NCBI GenBank assembly: GCA_021205455.1
Contig: JAJPXL010000136.1
Span: 1-64,000, forward strand
DNA: 64,000 nucleotides
DNA from: Clostridiales bacterium
Lineage (GTDB): Bacteria > Bacillota > Clostridia > Oscillospirales > Oscillospiraceae
Reading direction: 5' to 3'
Of the stretch, positions 25,496-34,244 are shown one piece after another. Every line of letters starts with the position of its first letter. Within the stretch, counting starts at the first letter, position 1. The position numbers and the translations under genes are program-made. The notes beneath the pieces were generated by a model. It did no database searches and was not told where the DNA came from. It saw only the letters and a list, made by a program, of their open reading frames with translations.

Positions 25496-26053
25496 ATGGA
25501 CTGCCAGGAGAAGGACGCACAGGGGGCAGCGTATTTGGACGCCGGGGCAGAGGCCTATCAGAAGGGCGACTATGAGACGGCAATCAAGCTGTACTGGAAG
25601 GCTTCGGAGCTGGGCAACGTGACCGCCCTCAGCAATTTGGGCTACTGCTATTACTACGGGCGCAGCGTCCCTGTGGACAAGGAGCTGGCGCGGAAGTGCT
25701 GGGCACAGGCCGCCATGTCCGGAGACATTGCGGCGACCTACAAGCTGGGCGACTTGTATCGCTTCGGTGATTTGGAACCCAATCTGGACTATTCCAACGC
25801 CCTGCACAGGCGGGCTTTCGCGCTGGCGCTGGATTCCGAGGACATCTATACCTACCCGGATGCGGCCCTGCGAATACTGCAATACTGCCCGGAGACGCTG
25901 GACGAAACGGAGATCGACAAAAGACTGTTGGCGCAGATCTGCGTGGATGCGATTCAGGCCAGGATCGCAGACGGCGACCACTACTCCGACGGGGTGCTGA
26001 AAAAGGCAGAGGCGATTTTAGAGGAGCTGAACCGCAAACAGGGCAGCGATTAA
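25496..26053 (+). CDS. Sel1/TPR repeat protein
   Basis: 185 residues. Residues ~12-110 contain helix pairs of the Sel1-like pattern (YQKGDYETAIKLYWKASELG, ALSNLGYCYYYG and ATYKLGDLYRFG). The C-terminal helices are divergent. Such repeats bind proteins. No signal peptide, so probably cytoplasmic. AGGAGG lies 5 nt before the ATG. It stands alone and ends before a shared terminator; its partner is unknown. Confidence 0.8.
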   Translation: MDCQEKDAQGAAYLDAGAEAYQKGDYETAIKLYWKASELGNVTALSNLGYCYYYGRSVPVDKELARKCWAQAAMSGDIAATYKLGDLYRFGDLEPNLDYSNALHRRAFALALDSEDIYTYPDAALRILQYCPETLDETEIDKRLLAQICVDAIQARIADGDHYSDGVLKKAEAILEELNRKQGSD

Positions 26054-26153
26054 ATGCTTCTCCTCCGGGCGAGGAATAGACACGGCAGGTGCTTTCCTGT
26101 TCCTGCAGGCTATGCTGACCGGTGAAGCCGTGAATGCCAATTTGCAAAAATGC

Positions 26154-26199
26154 AGAGCGAGTATCGCCCCAAATAGGGCGATACTCGCTCTTTTTCTTT
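26154..26199. terminator. Strong bidirectional terminator
   Basis: A perfect 16-bp stem (AGAGCGAGTATCGCCC and complement, loop CAAATA) flanked by T-rich sequence rightward (TTTTCTTTT) and A-rich sequence on the other side. It separates the convergent Sel1 and ABC transporter genes. Confidence 0.9.
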
Positions 26200-26221
26200 T
26201 GCAGCGCTGGGGCGGGGCGGT

Positions 26222-29200
26222 TTACTCCGTCCGCAGGGCCGTCACCGGGTCCTTCTTGGCGGCCTGTCTGGAGGGTATCAGTCCGCCTATCAGCGTCAGA
26301 GCCATGCTCAGGACCACCAGTATCGCGGCGTTGGATACAACCAGGACGGCGTTGATGTCGGTGGAACCCGCCACCGAGTGAACCACTGCGTTGATTGGAA
26401 TCAACAGCAGCTCCGCCAGGCCCACGCCCAGCAGACCGGCGCAGAGGCCGATAATCAGCGTCTCTGCATTGAAGATTTGGGAGATGTTCCCCTTGGAGGC
26501 GCCGATGGCGCGGAGGATACCGATTTCTCTTGTACGCTCCAGCACGGAGATATAGGTAATAACGCCAATCATAATGGAGGACACAACCAGGGAGATGGAC
26601 ACGAAGGCAATCAGCACATAGGAGATGACATCCATGATGGTGGTCACGGACGACATCAGAGTGCCCACCGTATCCGTATAGGTGATGACATCGTCCTCGT
26701 TGCCCTCGGCCTTCTTCATCTCGTTATAGTCATCCAGAATCGCCAGCACGCCATCTTTGCTGTCAAAGTCCTTGGGGTAGAGGTCGATTTCCGAGGGGCT
26801 GTCGAAGTCCACATAGCCCAGCGTCTCCAGATTGCCGGCATAGGTGGAGCTGCTGGAGGAGCTCATGGAGCTGATAAGCTCCATGAGGTCATCGCTGTCC
26901 ATGTTGAACTCGAAGGCGTCCGTAAGGGCATCCGCGTCGATCTCCAGGGCGTCCGCCATACTGTCCTCCAGCTCATCCAGCATTCCATTCATGGCGGTCT
27001 CCATCGCGTCGGAGATCTGATTCATCACCTCATCCATGACGCCTTCCATAGCCGTGGAGAGCGCGCTGGTGATCTGACTCTCCAGCTCGGCCATCTGGCT
27101 TGCCATGGCAGAGGCGATTTGGTCCTGAATCGCGGTCATCTGGCTGGCCATTGCCGTGGCCATCTGCTCCTCAAGGGAGGACATCTGGCTAGCCATCGCG
27201 GCGGTGATCGCCTCTGTAATGGCCTCGGTGTAAGCGGACATAATCGACTGGGTATAGCTCTGGATGATGGCGTTCATCTGCTCCTCCATGCCGGACAGGT
27301 CCAGCATGCTCATCAGCCCGGCAGACATGAGCGCGGTGGCCTCGTCCGAGGCCAGATATTCTGAGAAGCCATCGCTGACGCTGGAGATGGTGGTCAGGCC
27401 GTTCTCCTCGGCGTAGCTCTCGTATCCGCTCGCCAGGGCGGAGGCGATTTCATCCATCTGCTCGTCAGTGATGGTAATGTCAGCGCTCACCGTGATATGC
27501 GAATCCGCCCAATCGTCAAAAATGTCCTGGGCGCGGCCTGTGGCCAGGTAGTCTGACGTAGAGATGTCCGTGGAGCCCGCTGTCGCCTGCTCAGTCACAA
27601 AGCTCTCGTAATCCTCCAGAATGCTGGCCAGCATATCCTCCAGGCCGTCAGTGGAGACGGACACCTCGCCGTTCTCCTCCATGATTTCCACCAGCAGGTT
27701 GGAGAGGGTGCTTCTGGCCTCGCCGCTGGACAGATAATCCGAGAAGTCCTCCGTCAGATCAGAATAGTCTGACAAACCGTTGGATGCGGCGTAATCCGCG
27801 TAGCCGTTCAGGATGCTGGTGGCCAGTGCAGTCACGGACTCCGTGGAGACGTTGATAGACACCCCGCTCATCAGGCTGCTCATGTCAAGCTCCCCCATAT
27901 CGGAGAGGTCGACGCTGGACAGGTCGATGCTGCTCAAATCCAGGTCAAAGTCCAGGTCCATGCCGGACAGGTCGATGCTGGACAGGTCAATACTGGATAG
28001 ATCCATACTGGACAAATCCAGATTCAGGTCCATATCGCTGAAATCAACCATGTCGGACAAATCCATGGAGTCCATGTCCAGGTCAAAGGCGTCGGACAGG
28101 TCCAGGGAATCGGACAGGGAGTCGGTCATACTGCTGAGGTCAAAGGCGTCCTGCAGGGCGTCGGTGTCGATGGTGAACAGGGATTCCAGGTCAATGCCGC
28201 TGTCGCTGTCCTCCCCGAAGGGCTCACCGGTCAGCACGTTGGTGTCCGGGTCCGCCATCTGTGCCTGGACAACTTCGCTCTCCTCCGCCAGCTCGGAGAC
28301 GTGCTCCACCAGGGAGGGCAGGTAGTTGATGCCGGAGGACAGCGCCGCGCTGACGGCGTCCTCCTTGGGCTGCACGATGCCCACGATGGTAATATCCTCA
28401 CCGTTGGCCACCAGGTCCATCATATAGTCATCGTCATCCGGCTTATCCACCCACAGCTCGTACTCGCTGTCGTACTGGTAATAGTCCGCGCTGCTGACCA
28501 GCTTGAAGGTCAGGCCCAGCACCTCATCATAGGAGAAGGAGTCGTAGCCGTCGGGGGTTTCGGCGTCCTCGCCGTTGACGAACTGGTCCAGGATGTCCTC
28601 CAGGATGGAGTAGTCCTCCAGGCCCAGGGTATACATCACGATGTCGCTGATGCTCCCGTTGGAGGAGAGGACCAGAACGCACTCGTTATAGTTCTCCGGC
28701 CAGCGCCCCGCCTTGACCTCGTACTGGTCAATGTACAGACTCTCGTTCTCCGGCATCTGGTAGAACACGCTTACGCCGGTCATGGAGGCCATCATGGTGC
28801 TGGACATGATGGTGGAACCCATCCCCATGAGGGGGGTGATGGCGGTGTCCGGGTGGACCTGCCGGTAATCGTCATCCTCCAGCAGGTAGATTTGCGGGTC
28901 CACGCCGTAGGTGTACTCGATGGCGTTGACATAATCCCAAATGTCGCTCTCCCCGCTCTCCAGGTAGGCTTTCAGGGGCGTCAGGTTGTTGCTGCCCATG
29001 ATGGAGGCCAGGCTGGAAACCAGCTCGGTGACGGTGATGGTGTCCGAGTCATTTTCTGACGTGATACTGGAGGCGATACCGGTGCCGGCCTCCATCATAG
29101 ACGCAAGGTCCAGCGCGCTGGACTGAACCTGGACGGGATATTCCGACAGCGTCTGCTCCTCAATGGACTGAATATAGTTGTTGACGCCTGCCGAGATGGC

Positions 29201-30049
29201 CAGAATCAGGGCAATGCCGATGATGCCGATGGAACCGGCAAAGGCGGTCAGCAGCGTCCGGGCCTTTTTGGTGCCCAGGTTGTTGAAGGAGAGGGCGAGT
29301 GAGGTGAAAAACGACATGGAGGACTTCCCCATGTTCTTGTGTACCGGCGCTGGCAGCGCCGCACCTCCGACCGTATAAGGGGCGGTGTCGCTCTGAATCT
29401 TCCCGTCCTGCAGACGGACGATTCTGGTGGCGTACCGCTCCGCCAGCTCCGGGTTGTGGGTCACCATGACCACCAGTCTGTCCTTCGCCACCTCTTTCAG
29501 CAGCTCCATGACCTGGATACTGGTGTCCGTATCCAATGCGCCGGTGGGTTCATCGGCCAGCAGGATGTCGGGGTTATTGATGAGGGCACGGGCCAGGGCC
29601 ACGCGCTGCATCTGGCCGCCGGACATCTGGTTCGGCTTCTTGTGCAGCTGGTCCCCCAGCCCCACCTTTTTCAGCGCGTCCACCGCCCGCTTCCTGCGCT
29701 CAGCCTTGGAGACGCCGGAAATGGTCAGTGCCAGCTCCACGTTGGCCAGGACGGTCTGGTGGGGAATCAGGTTGTAGCTTTGAAAGACGAATCCGATGGT
29801 GTGATTCCGGTAGGAGTCCCAGTCTCGGTCGGTGTATTTCTTGGTGGAGATGCCGTTGATGATCAGGTCTCCGCTGTCATACCGATCCAGGCCGCCTATG
29901 ATGTTCAGCAGTGTCGTCTTGCCCGACCCGCTGGGGCCCAGGATGGCCACAAATTCATTGTCCCGAAGGTTCAAATTGACATCGTTCAAGGCGGTCTGAA
30001 CCAGTTCTCCGGTTCGGTACGTCTTGTTAATGCCTTTCAGTTGCAGCAT
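26222..30049 (-). CDS. Giant ABC exporter: MacB-type ATPase fused to FtsX-like permease
   Basis: 1275 residues. The N-terminal ATPase (~1-230) has Walker A GPSGSGKT near 39-46 and signature MSGGQMQRVALARAL. A first TM helix near 265-290 is followed by a huge extracellular insert (~295-1130). Three C-terminal TM helices with GVITYISVLERTREIGILRAIGAS, the FtsX/MacB signature, close the protein. The insert contains two low-complexity blocks, Asp/Ser-Leu (about 653-726) and Met-Ala-Ser-Gln (about 936-996). It is divergent from a two-component system that probably controls it. Likely role: peptide or antimicrobial export or resistance, or mechanotransmission. Confidence 0.9.
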   Translation of the reverse strand: MLQLKGINKTYRTGELVQTALNDVNLNLRDNEFVAILGPSGSGKTTLLNIIGGLDRYDSGDLIINGISTKKYTDRDWDSYRNHTIGFVFQSYNLIPHQTVLANVELALTISGVSKAERRKRAVDALKKVGLGDQLHKKPNQMSGGQMQRVALARALINNPDILLADEPTGALDTDTSIQVMELLKEVAKDRLVVMVTHNPELAERYATRIVRLQDGKIQSDTAPYTVGGAALPAPVHKNMGKSSMSFFTSLALSFNNLGTKKARTLLTAFAGSIGIIGIALILAISAGVNNYIQSIEEQTLSEYPVQVQSSALDLASMMEAGTGIASSITSENDSDTITVTELVSSLASIMGSNNLTPLKAYLESGESDIWDYVNAIEYTYGVDPQIYLLEDDDYRQVHPDTAITPLMGMGSTIMSSTMMASMTGVSVFYQMPENESLYIDQYEVKAGRWPENYNECVLVLSSNGSISDIVMYTLGLEDYSILEDILDQFVNGEDAETPDGYDSFSYDEVLGLTFKLVSSADYYQYDSEYELWVDKPDDDDYMMDLVANGEDITIVGIVQPKEDAVSAALSSGINYLPSLVEHVSELAEESEVVQAQMADPDTNVLTGEPFGEDSDSGIDLESLFTIDTDALQDAFDLSSMTDSLSDSLDLSDAFDLDMDSMDLSDMVDFSDMDLNLDLSSMDLSSIDLSSIDLSGMDLDFDLDLSSIDLSSVDLSDMGELDMSSLMSGVSINVSTESVTALATSILNGYADYAASNGLSDYSDLTEDFSDYLSSGEARSTLSNLLVEIMEENGEVSVSTDGLEDMLASILEDYESFVTEQATAGSTDISTSDYLATGRAQDIFDDWADSHITVSADITITDEQMDEIASALASGYESYAEENGLTTISSVSDGFSEYLASDEATALMSAGLMSMLDLSGMEEQMNAIIQSYTQSIMSAYTEAITEAITAAMASQMSSLEEQMATAMASQMTAIQDQIASAMASQMAELESQITSALSTAMEGVMDEVMNQISDAMETAMNGMLDELEDSMADALEIDADALTDAFEFNMDSDDLMELISSMSSSSSSTYAGNLETLGYVDFDSPSEIDLYPKDFDSKDGVLAILDDYNEMKKAEGNEDDVITYTDTVGTLMSSVTTIMDVISYVLIAFVSISLVVSSIMIGVITYISVLERTREIGILRAIGASKGNISQIFNAETLIIGLCAGLLGVGLAELLLIPINAVVHSVAGSTDINAVLVVSNAAILVVLSMALTLIGGLIPSRQAAKKDPVTALRTE
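27060..27240 (-). repeat. MASQM-type coding repeats
   Basis: Within the ABC exporter insert: repeated MASQM units separated by charged helices (SSLEEQMAT, TAIQDQIAS, AELESQITS), period about 14-15 residues. It looks like an amphipathic coiled coil. Confidence 0.7.
27870..28090 (-). repeat. DLSSIDLSS-type coding repeats
   Basis: Within the ABC exporter insert: about a dozen D-L/M-S-S/D units with a five-residue beat (DLSSM, DLSSI, DLSSI, DLSGM, DLDFD), near residues 653-726. The regular D-L-S spacing resembles pentapeptide-like solenoids. Confidence 0.7.
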
Positions 30050-30107
30050 GGCAGATGCTCCTTTTCCTTTAATTCCGTTCCATTCTAACGCACAAGGATA
30101 AACTCAG

Positions 30108-30139
30108 GAACAAATAAAAAAGAACAAAGTGTGAACAAA
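30108..30139. promoter_or_regulatory. GAACAAA direct repeats, candidate response-regulator sites
   Basis: Three GAACAAA copies at 30108, 30122 and 30133 (spacings 14 and 11 bp), between the divergent exporter and regulator genes. Tandem sites about 11 bp apart suit OmpR-family dimers. Role inferred. Confidence 0.4.
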
Positions 30140-30257
30140 CCCGCTTTCCTTTTTCAGATTTGTTTACCTTAACGTGTCATTTTCGTGTTATACTATGTGT
30201 ATATCAGATGGCGCCCCCGCCGAGCAGCGCGGGGCGCAGGAAAGGAGATGTACCGGA

Positions 30258-30938
30258 ATGTTTCGGATTCTGGTGGTGGAGGACAATGCGGATATGCGGG
30301 AGCTGTTTTGCACCGTGCTGAATGGCAGCGGCTATCAGGCCATTCCCGCCTCTGACGGGGTGGAGGCGCTGGATATTATGGAACGGGAGTATATCGATTT
30401 GCTGATTGTGGACATTATGATGCCCCGCATGGATGGCTGCGAACTGACCCGCTCCCTCCGGGATGCCGGGTACACCCTGCCTATCCTGATAGTAACCGCA
30501 AAGGATCAGTTCGATGATATGCAGATGGGCTTCCGGGCGGGAACGGACGATTACATGGTGAAGCCCATCGACGTCAGGGAGCTGGTGCTGCGGGTAGAGG
30601 CCCTGCTGCGGCGAGCCAGAATCTCCAGCGAGAAGCGCATCGTCATAGGCAGCACCGTCCTGGATTACGATGCCCTGACTGTGACCCTGAACGGAAAGGA
30701 AACCACCCTCCCACAGAAGGAGTTCTATCTGCTCTACAAGCTGCTGTCCTATCCCAACAAGATTTTCACCCGTCAGCAGCTGATGGATGAGATATGGGGG
30801 ATGTTCTCTGAGACGGATGAGCGCACCATCAACACCCATATCAACCGGCTGCGGGAGCGGTTTGCCGACTGCAAGGATTTTGAGATCGTGACAGTCCGTG
30901 GGCTGGGCTATAAGGCGGTGAAAACAAGCGATGAATAA
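30258..30938 (+). CDS. OmpR-family response regulator
   Basis: 226 residues from ATG 30258 (GGAGATG upstream). Receiver domain 1-115: acidic pocket Glu8/Asp9, phospho-acceptor Asp52 in LLIVDIMMPRMDG, and Lys in VTAKD. The C-terminal winged helix ends RFADCKDFEIVTVRGLGYKA. It overlaps the kinase gene by 8 bp. It probably regulates the divergent ABC exporter in response to envelope stress or antimicrobials. Confidence 0.93.
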   Translation: MFRILVVEDNADMRELFCTVLNGSGYQAIPASDGVEALDIMEREYIDLLIVDIMMPRMDGCELTRSLRDAGYTLPILIVTAKDQFDDMQMGFRAGTDDYMVKPIDVRELVLRVEALLRRARISSEKRIVIGSTVLDYDALTVTLNGKETTLPQKEFYLLYKLLSYPNKIFTRQQLMDEIWGMFSETDERTINTHINRLRERFADCKDFEIVTVRGLGYKAVKTSDE

Positions 30939-31971
30939 ACGGCCACATTCCCAATTATGGTTTTGCCTGACCGGCTGCGTGTTCGGGGTGGTCCTGAGCG
31001 GCGCCATAGTTATGCTGCTGATTTGGTACCTCCTGTTCCACTTTCAGGTCATCACAGTCAATCCGATTGAACAGCACATCCCGTTCGTTATCATCCTGCC
31101 GGGCAGCGCTGTGGTTGGGAGCTGTATCACATGGCTGGTGGGGCGGCTCATCATCCGCCCGATTCAGGGCATCAGCCACGCCTTTGAACGGCTGTCCCAG
31201 GGGGATTTCTCCGTTCGTGTCCCCACGGACAGCAGGGTGGTGGAAATCCGTGAGATGTCGGAGGAGTTCAACGCGATGGTCTACGACCTGTCCCACATCG
31301 AGACGCTGCGCAGCGATTTTGTGGTGAACGTCTCCCATGAGTTCAAAACCCCCATCGCCGCCATCGAGGGCTACGCCATGCTCCTCCAGATGGAGGGCCT
31401 TGACAGGGAGCGCCATGACTACTATGTGGAGAAAATCACCGCAAACTCCCGTCGGTTGTCCGAGCTCTCCAGCAACATCCTCGCCCTCTCCAAGCTGGAA
31501 AATCAGGAAACGGTGCTCCGCCGGAAGGAGTATCGCCTGGATGAGCAGCTCCGCCGGGCCGTCCTGCTGCTGGAGAACAAGTGGTCCGCGAAGCAAATCG
31601 AGTTCGACATTGAATTGCCCAACGAAACCTTCAACGGGAATGAACCGCTTCTGGACCAAGTGTGGTCCAACCTCCTGGACAACGCCATCAAGCATTCCCC
31701 GGAGGGGGGAATCATCCAGGTGACGCTCCTGTCAGACAGCGCCTCCGTTACGGTCTCCGTCACAGACCACGGCGACGGTATGTCGGAGGACGTTCAGAAG
31801 CACATCTTTGAGAAGTTCTACCAGGGGGACCGTTCCCGCTCCTCCGAGGGAAACGGCCTGGGGCTGGCGCTGGTCAAGCGCATCGTGGAGCTGTGTCACG
31901 GCTCCGTGGAGGTGAACAGCGCCCCGGGCGAGGGCGCCACCTTCCGGGTCACCCTTCCCCGCGAGCCGTGA
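30931..31971 (+). CDS. Sensor histidine kinase
   Basis: 346 residues. Two TM helices (about 12-35 and 51-72) flank a very short external loop, so it probably senses within the membrane or through a partner such as the exporter. HAMP follows. H-box NVSHEFKTPIAAIEGY has phospho-His136. N-box NLLDNAIKHSP and G-boxes DHGDGMSED and GNGLGLALV are intact. This intramembrane-sensing layout is common in kinases paired with exporter-type ABC transporters. Confidence 0.92.
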   Translation: MNKRPHSQLWFCLTGCVFGVVLSGAIVMLLIWYLLFHFQVITVNPIEQHIPFVIILPGSAVVGSCITWLVGRLIIRPIQGISHAFERLSQGDFSVRVPTDSRVVEIREMSEEFNAMVYDLSHIETLRSDFVVNVSHEFKTPIAAIEGYAMLLQMEGLDRERHDYYVEKITANSRRLSELSSNILALSKLENQETVLRRKEYRLDEQLRRAVLLLENKWSAKQIEFDIELPNETFNGNEPLLDQVWSNLLDNAIKHSPEGGIIQVTLLSDSASVTVSVTDHGDGMSEDVQKHIFEKFYQGDRSRSSEGNGLGLALVKRIVELCHGSVEVNSAPGEGATFRVTLPREP

Positions 31972-32122
31972 CCGCACGCACCGGCACCTGACGCTGTGTG
32001 CGCGGAAACGCGCCCTATTGACAGGCATGGTATAATAAGTTTAAAAGCGGCCATTCGCATTCGGAAACGCAGGCATCGTCCGGCCGAGGACACGCCCTCA
32101 GGAACAAAAGGGAATATACGGC

Positions 32123-32221
32123 ATGAAGCCGGAGGGCAATTCCATAGTTGTGACCGGCGCATTCTCCTGTTGCGTCAACGGCGAGGCGCTGATGGTCGAC
32201 GGCGGTTGGAACGCAGGCTGA
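32123..32221 (+). pseudogene. Short-chain dehydrogenase (SDR) remnant
   Basis: 32 codons reading MKPEGNSIVVTGAFS then CVNGEALMVDGGWNAG. The second part is the typical C-terminal signature of SDR enzymes and the first resembles a strand of the same fold. It appears to be an internally deleted relic. Confidence 0.45.
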
Positions 32222-32250
32222 TTTGCTCACATCACTCGAATATAGCAAAC

Positions 32251-32292
32251 AAGCACATCCCGTTTGTCCAGGCTACCGAATGGGATGTGCTT
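32251..32292 (+). terminator. Hairpin before the MBL gene
   Basis: A perfect 11-bp stem with a 20-nt loop, followed by TCGCGCTTTCT. It may terminate transcription from the two-component operon. The weak T run makes this uncertain. Confidence 0.5.
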
Positions 32293-32352
32293 TCGCGCTT
32301 TCTATGGGACAGACGGGGCGCCGCCTTCCCCGAAGCAACAGGAGGTTTTTCC

Positions 32353-33195
32353 ATGATTCACTTTCGGACTGAAAAGGTAACGGACCGCATTACCCGCATC
32401 TACGCCGTCTGCACAGAGCTTTGCTACCTGGTGGAAGGCGACGACCGGGCCGCCCTCATCGACACCGGCAGCGGCTTCGGCAGCCTCCGTGCGGCGGTGG
32501 CGCAGCTGACCGACAAGCCCCTCATTGTGCTGCTGACCCACGGCCACACAGACCACGCCATGGGCAGCGGGGAGTTTACTGAATGCCCCGTCTACCTGAG
32601 CCATGAAGACCGGTATATCTACCTTCCCCACGGCGACGACGCCTTCCGTCACCAGGGCATGGCGCTGGCAGAGGAGGGCATCACCGTCACCGAGGAGGAC
32701 TATATTCCCACCGCCCCCTTCTCCCTGTTTCGGGATTTGCAGGAGGGCGACCGGTTCGACTTGGGCGGGGAAACCGTCGCAGTATATGCCCTTCCCGGAC
32801 ACACGAAGGGCTCCGTGGTCATGCTGATGGAAAATGCCCGTATCCTGCTGCTGGGGGACGCCTGCAACGGCTTCACCTTCCTGTATGATACCTATTCCCT
32901 CTCCGTCGCCCACTATGAGGAACAGCTGAGACGGGTCAGGGCGGCGTTGGACGGAAAATATGACCGCATCCTGGCCTCCCATGGCAACGGGGAGCTGCCC
33001 ATAGACGTTATGGACAGCTGCATCCAGGTCTGCGAGGACATCAAGGCCGGGCGGACAGACGACCTTCCACTGGAGTTCCGGGGCACCAAGGGGCTCATCG
33101 CCAAGGCCATGGGGCCCAACGGGCGGCTGGACGGCGGCTCCGGCAATATCGTCTATTCCAAAGCACAGATCTGGCAGGACGGCAGCCTGTGCTGA
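32353..33195 (+). CDS. MBL-fold metallo-hydrolase
   Basis: 281 residues from ATG 32353 with AGGAGG 8 nt upstream; longer upstream reading is unsupported. Metal motif LLTHGHTDHAMG (His63, His65, Asp67, His68), then LPGHTKGSV and a LLGDACNG metal ligand, then ILASHGNGELP. It resembles glyoxalase II/lactonase-like hydrolases. Cytoplasmic; substrate unknown. It is followed after 5 bp by the promoter of the MoxR operon, so it is probably monocistronic. Confidence 0.87.
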   Translation: MIHFRTEKVTDRITRIYAVCTELCYLVEGDDRAALIDTGSGFGSLRAAVAQLTDKPLIVLLTHGHTDHAMGSGEFTECPVYLSHEDRYIYLPHGDDAFRHQGMALAEEGITVTEEDYIPTAPFSLFRDLQEGDRFDLGGETVAVYALPGHTKGSVVMLMENARILLLGDACNGFTFLYDTYSLSVAHYEEQLRRVRAALDGKYDRILASHGNGELPIDVMDSCIQVCEDIKAGRTDDLPLEFRGTKGLIAKAMGPNGRLDGGSGNIVYSKAQIWQDGSLC

Positions 33196-33200
33196 GGCCC

Positions 33201-33230
33201 TTGACAGCTTCCGCGATTTTCCACTATAAT
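33201..33230 (+). promoter_or_regulatory. Sigma-A promoter of the MoxR operon
   Basis: TTGACA (33201-33206), an 18-bp spacer and TATAAT (33225-33230). Both hexamers are consensus, giving a leader of about 57 nt before moxR. Confidence 0.8.
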
Positions 33231-33293
33231 AACTCGCCCAGGCCCCGTCCCGTCTGACGGGTCTGCAATCATATCCCAGAACAGAGGTGGCCC

Positions 33294-34244
33294 ATGTTAG
33301 ATCTCTCCAAATTTACGGATTACAAAGAAAAAGTGCTGGCAAATTGCTCCCAGGTCATCGTCGGGAAGGACGATGTGATCACCCTGGTGCTGACCTGCTT
33401 CCTCTGCTCCGGCCATGTGCTGCTGGAGGACGTGCCAGGCACCGGCAAGACCATGCTGCTCCGCGCCTTCGCCAAAACCGTAGGCGGCAACTTTAAGCGG
33501 ATTCAGTTCACCCCAGACCTGCTGCCCTCCGACCTGACCGGCATCCACTTTTACAACCAAAAAACCGGAGCGTTTGAGTTCCGGCCCGGCCCGCTGCTGT
33601 CCAACATCGTCCTGGCGGACGAAATCAACCGCGCCACGCCCCGCACCCAGTCCAGCCTGCTGGAGGCCATGGAGGAACGGCAGGTGACGGTGGATGGGGA
33701 TACCATGCCGCTGGAGGAGCCGTTCATGGTGATGGCCACCCAGAACCCGCTGGAATCCTACGGCACCTTCCCCCTGCCGGAGGCGCAGATCGACCGGTTC
33801 TTCATGCGCCTCTCCCTGGGGTACATGACCCGGGAGCAGGAGATGTCCGTTCTGGCCCGCCCCGCCACAGCCGATTTGCTGGCCGGTTTGGGGCAGGTAG
33901 TCACGACGGAGGAGACCGCTTACGTCCGCTCCGCCTGGCGGGAGGTCAAGGTCTCCCCGGTGGTGCTGGGCTATCTGATGGACCTCATCCAGGGGACCCG
34001 GCAGGAGAGCGCCTTTGTGGCCGGCGTCTCCACCCGCGGCGCGCTGGCCCTGTATCAGGCGGCTCAGGCCACCGCCGCCCTGAACGGCCGGGACTACGTG
34101 CTGCCGGAGGATGTGAAATATCTGGCACCTTACGTCCTGTGCCACCGGCTGGGGGCCGGCGGAGGCGCAAAGGGGGCGAAGGCGGAGGACTTTCTCCAGC
34201 GCATTTTGGAGAAAACTCCGGTCCCGTTGGAATCTGTGCGATGA
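33294..34244 (+). CDS. MoxR-family AAA+ ATPase
   Basis: 316 residues. Walker A EDVPGTGKT (45-53), Walker B IVLADEINRA (Asp109-Glu110), sensor MVMATQNPLESYGTFPLPEAQ, and the C-terminal lid with VSTRGALALYQAAQ. MoxR ATPases are chaperone-like AAA+ proteins that mature or insert metal into partners such as von Willebrand-domain or DUF58 proteins. It overlaps the DUF58 gene by 4 bp. Confidence 0.93.
   Translation: MLDLSKFTDYKEKVLANCSQVIVGKDDVITLVLTCFLCSGHVLLEDVPGTGKTMLLRAFAKTVGGNFKRIQFTPDLLPSDLTGIHFYNQKTGAFEFRPGPLLSNIVLADEINRATPRTQSSLLEAMEERQVTVDGDTMPLEEPFMVMATQNPLESYGTFPLPEAQIDRFFMRLSLGYMTREQEMSVLARPATADLLAGLGQVVTTEETAYVRSAWREVKVSPVVLGYLMDLIQGTRQESAFVAGVSTRGALALYQAAQATAALNGRDYVLPEDVKYLAPYVLCHRLGAGGGAKGAKAEDFLQRILEKTPVPLESVR

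Larger units (their letters stand above)
31972..32352. other. 381-bp intergenic region with gene remnant and hairpin
   Basis: Contains a short-chain dehydrogenase remnant (32123-32221) and a perfect 11-bp hairpin AAGCACATCCC/GGGATGTGCTT (32251-32292). The AGGAGG of the MBL gene is at the right edge. No intact gene. Confidence 0.6.

Noticed and set aside
32009..32039. TTGACA followed by TATAAT near 32020-32035
   Set aside because: The two hexamers are only 7 bp apart, too close for a sigma-A promoter.
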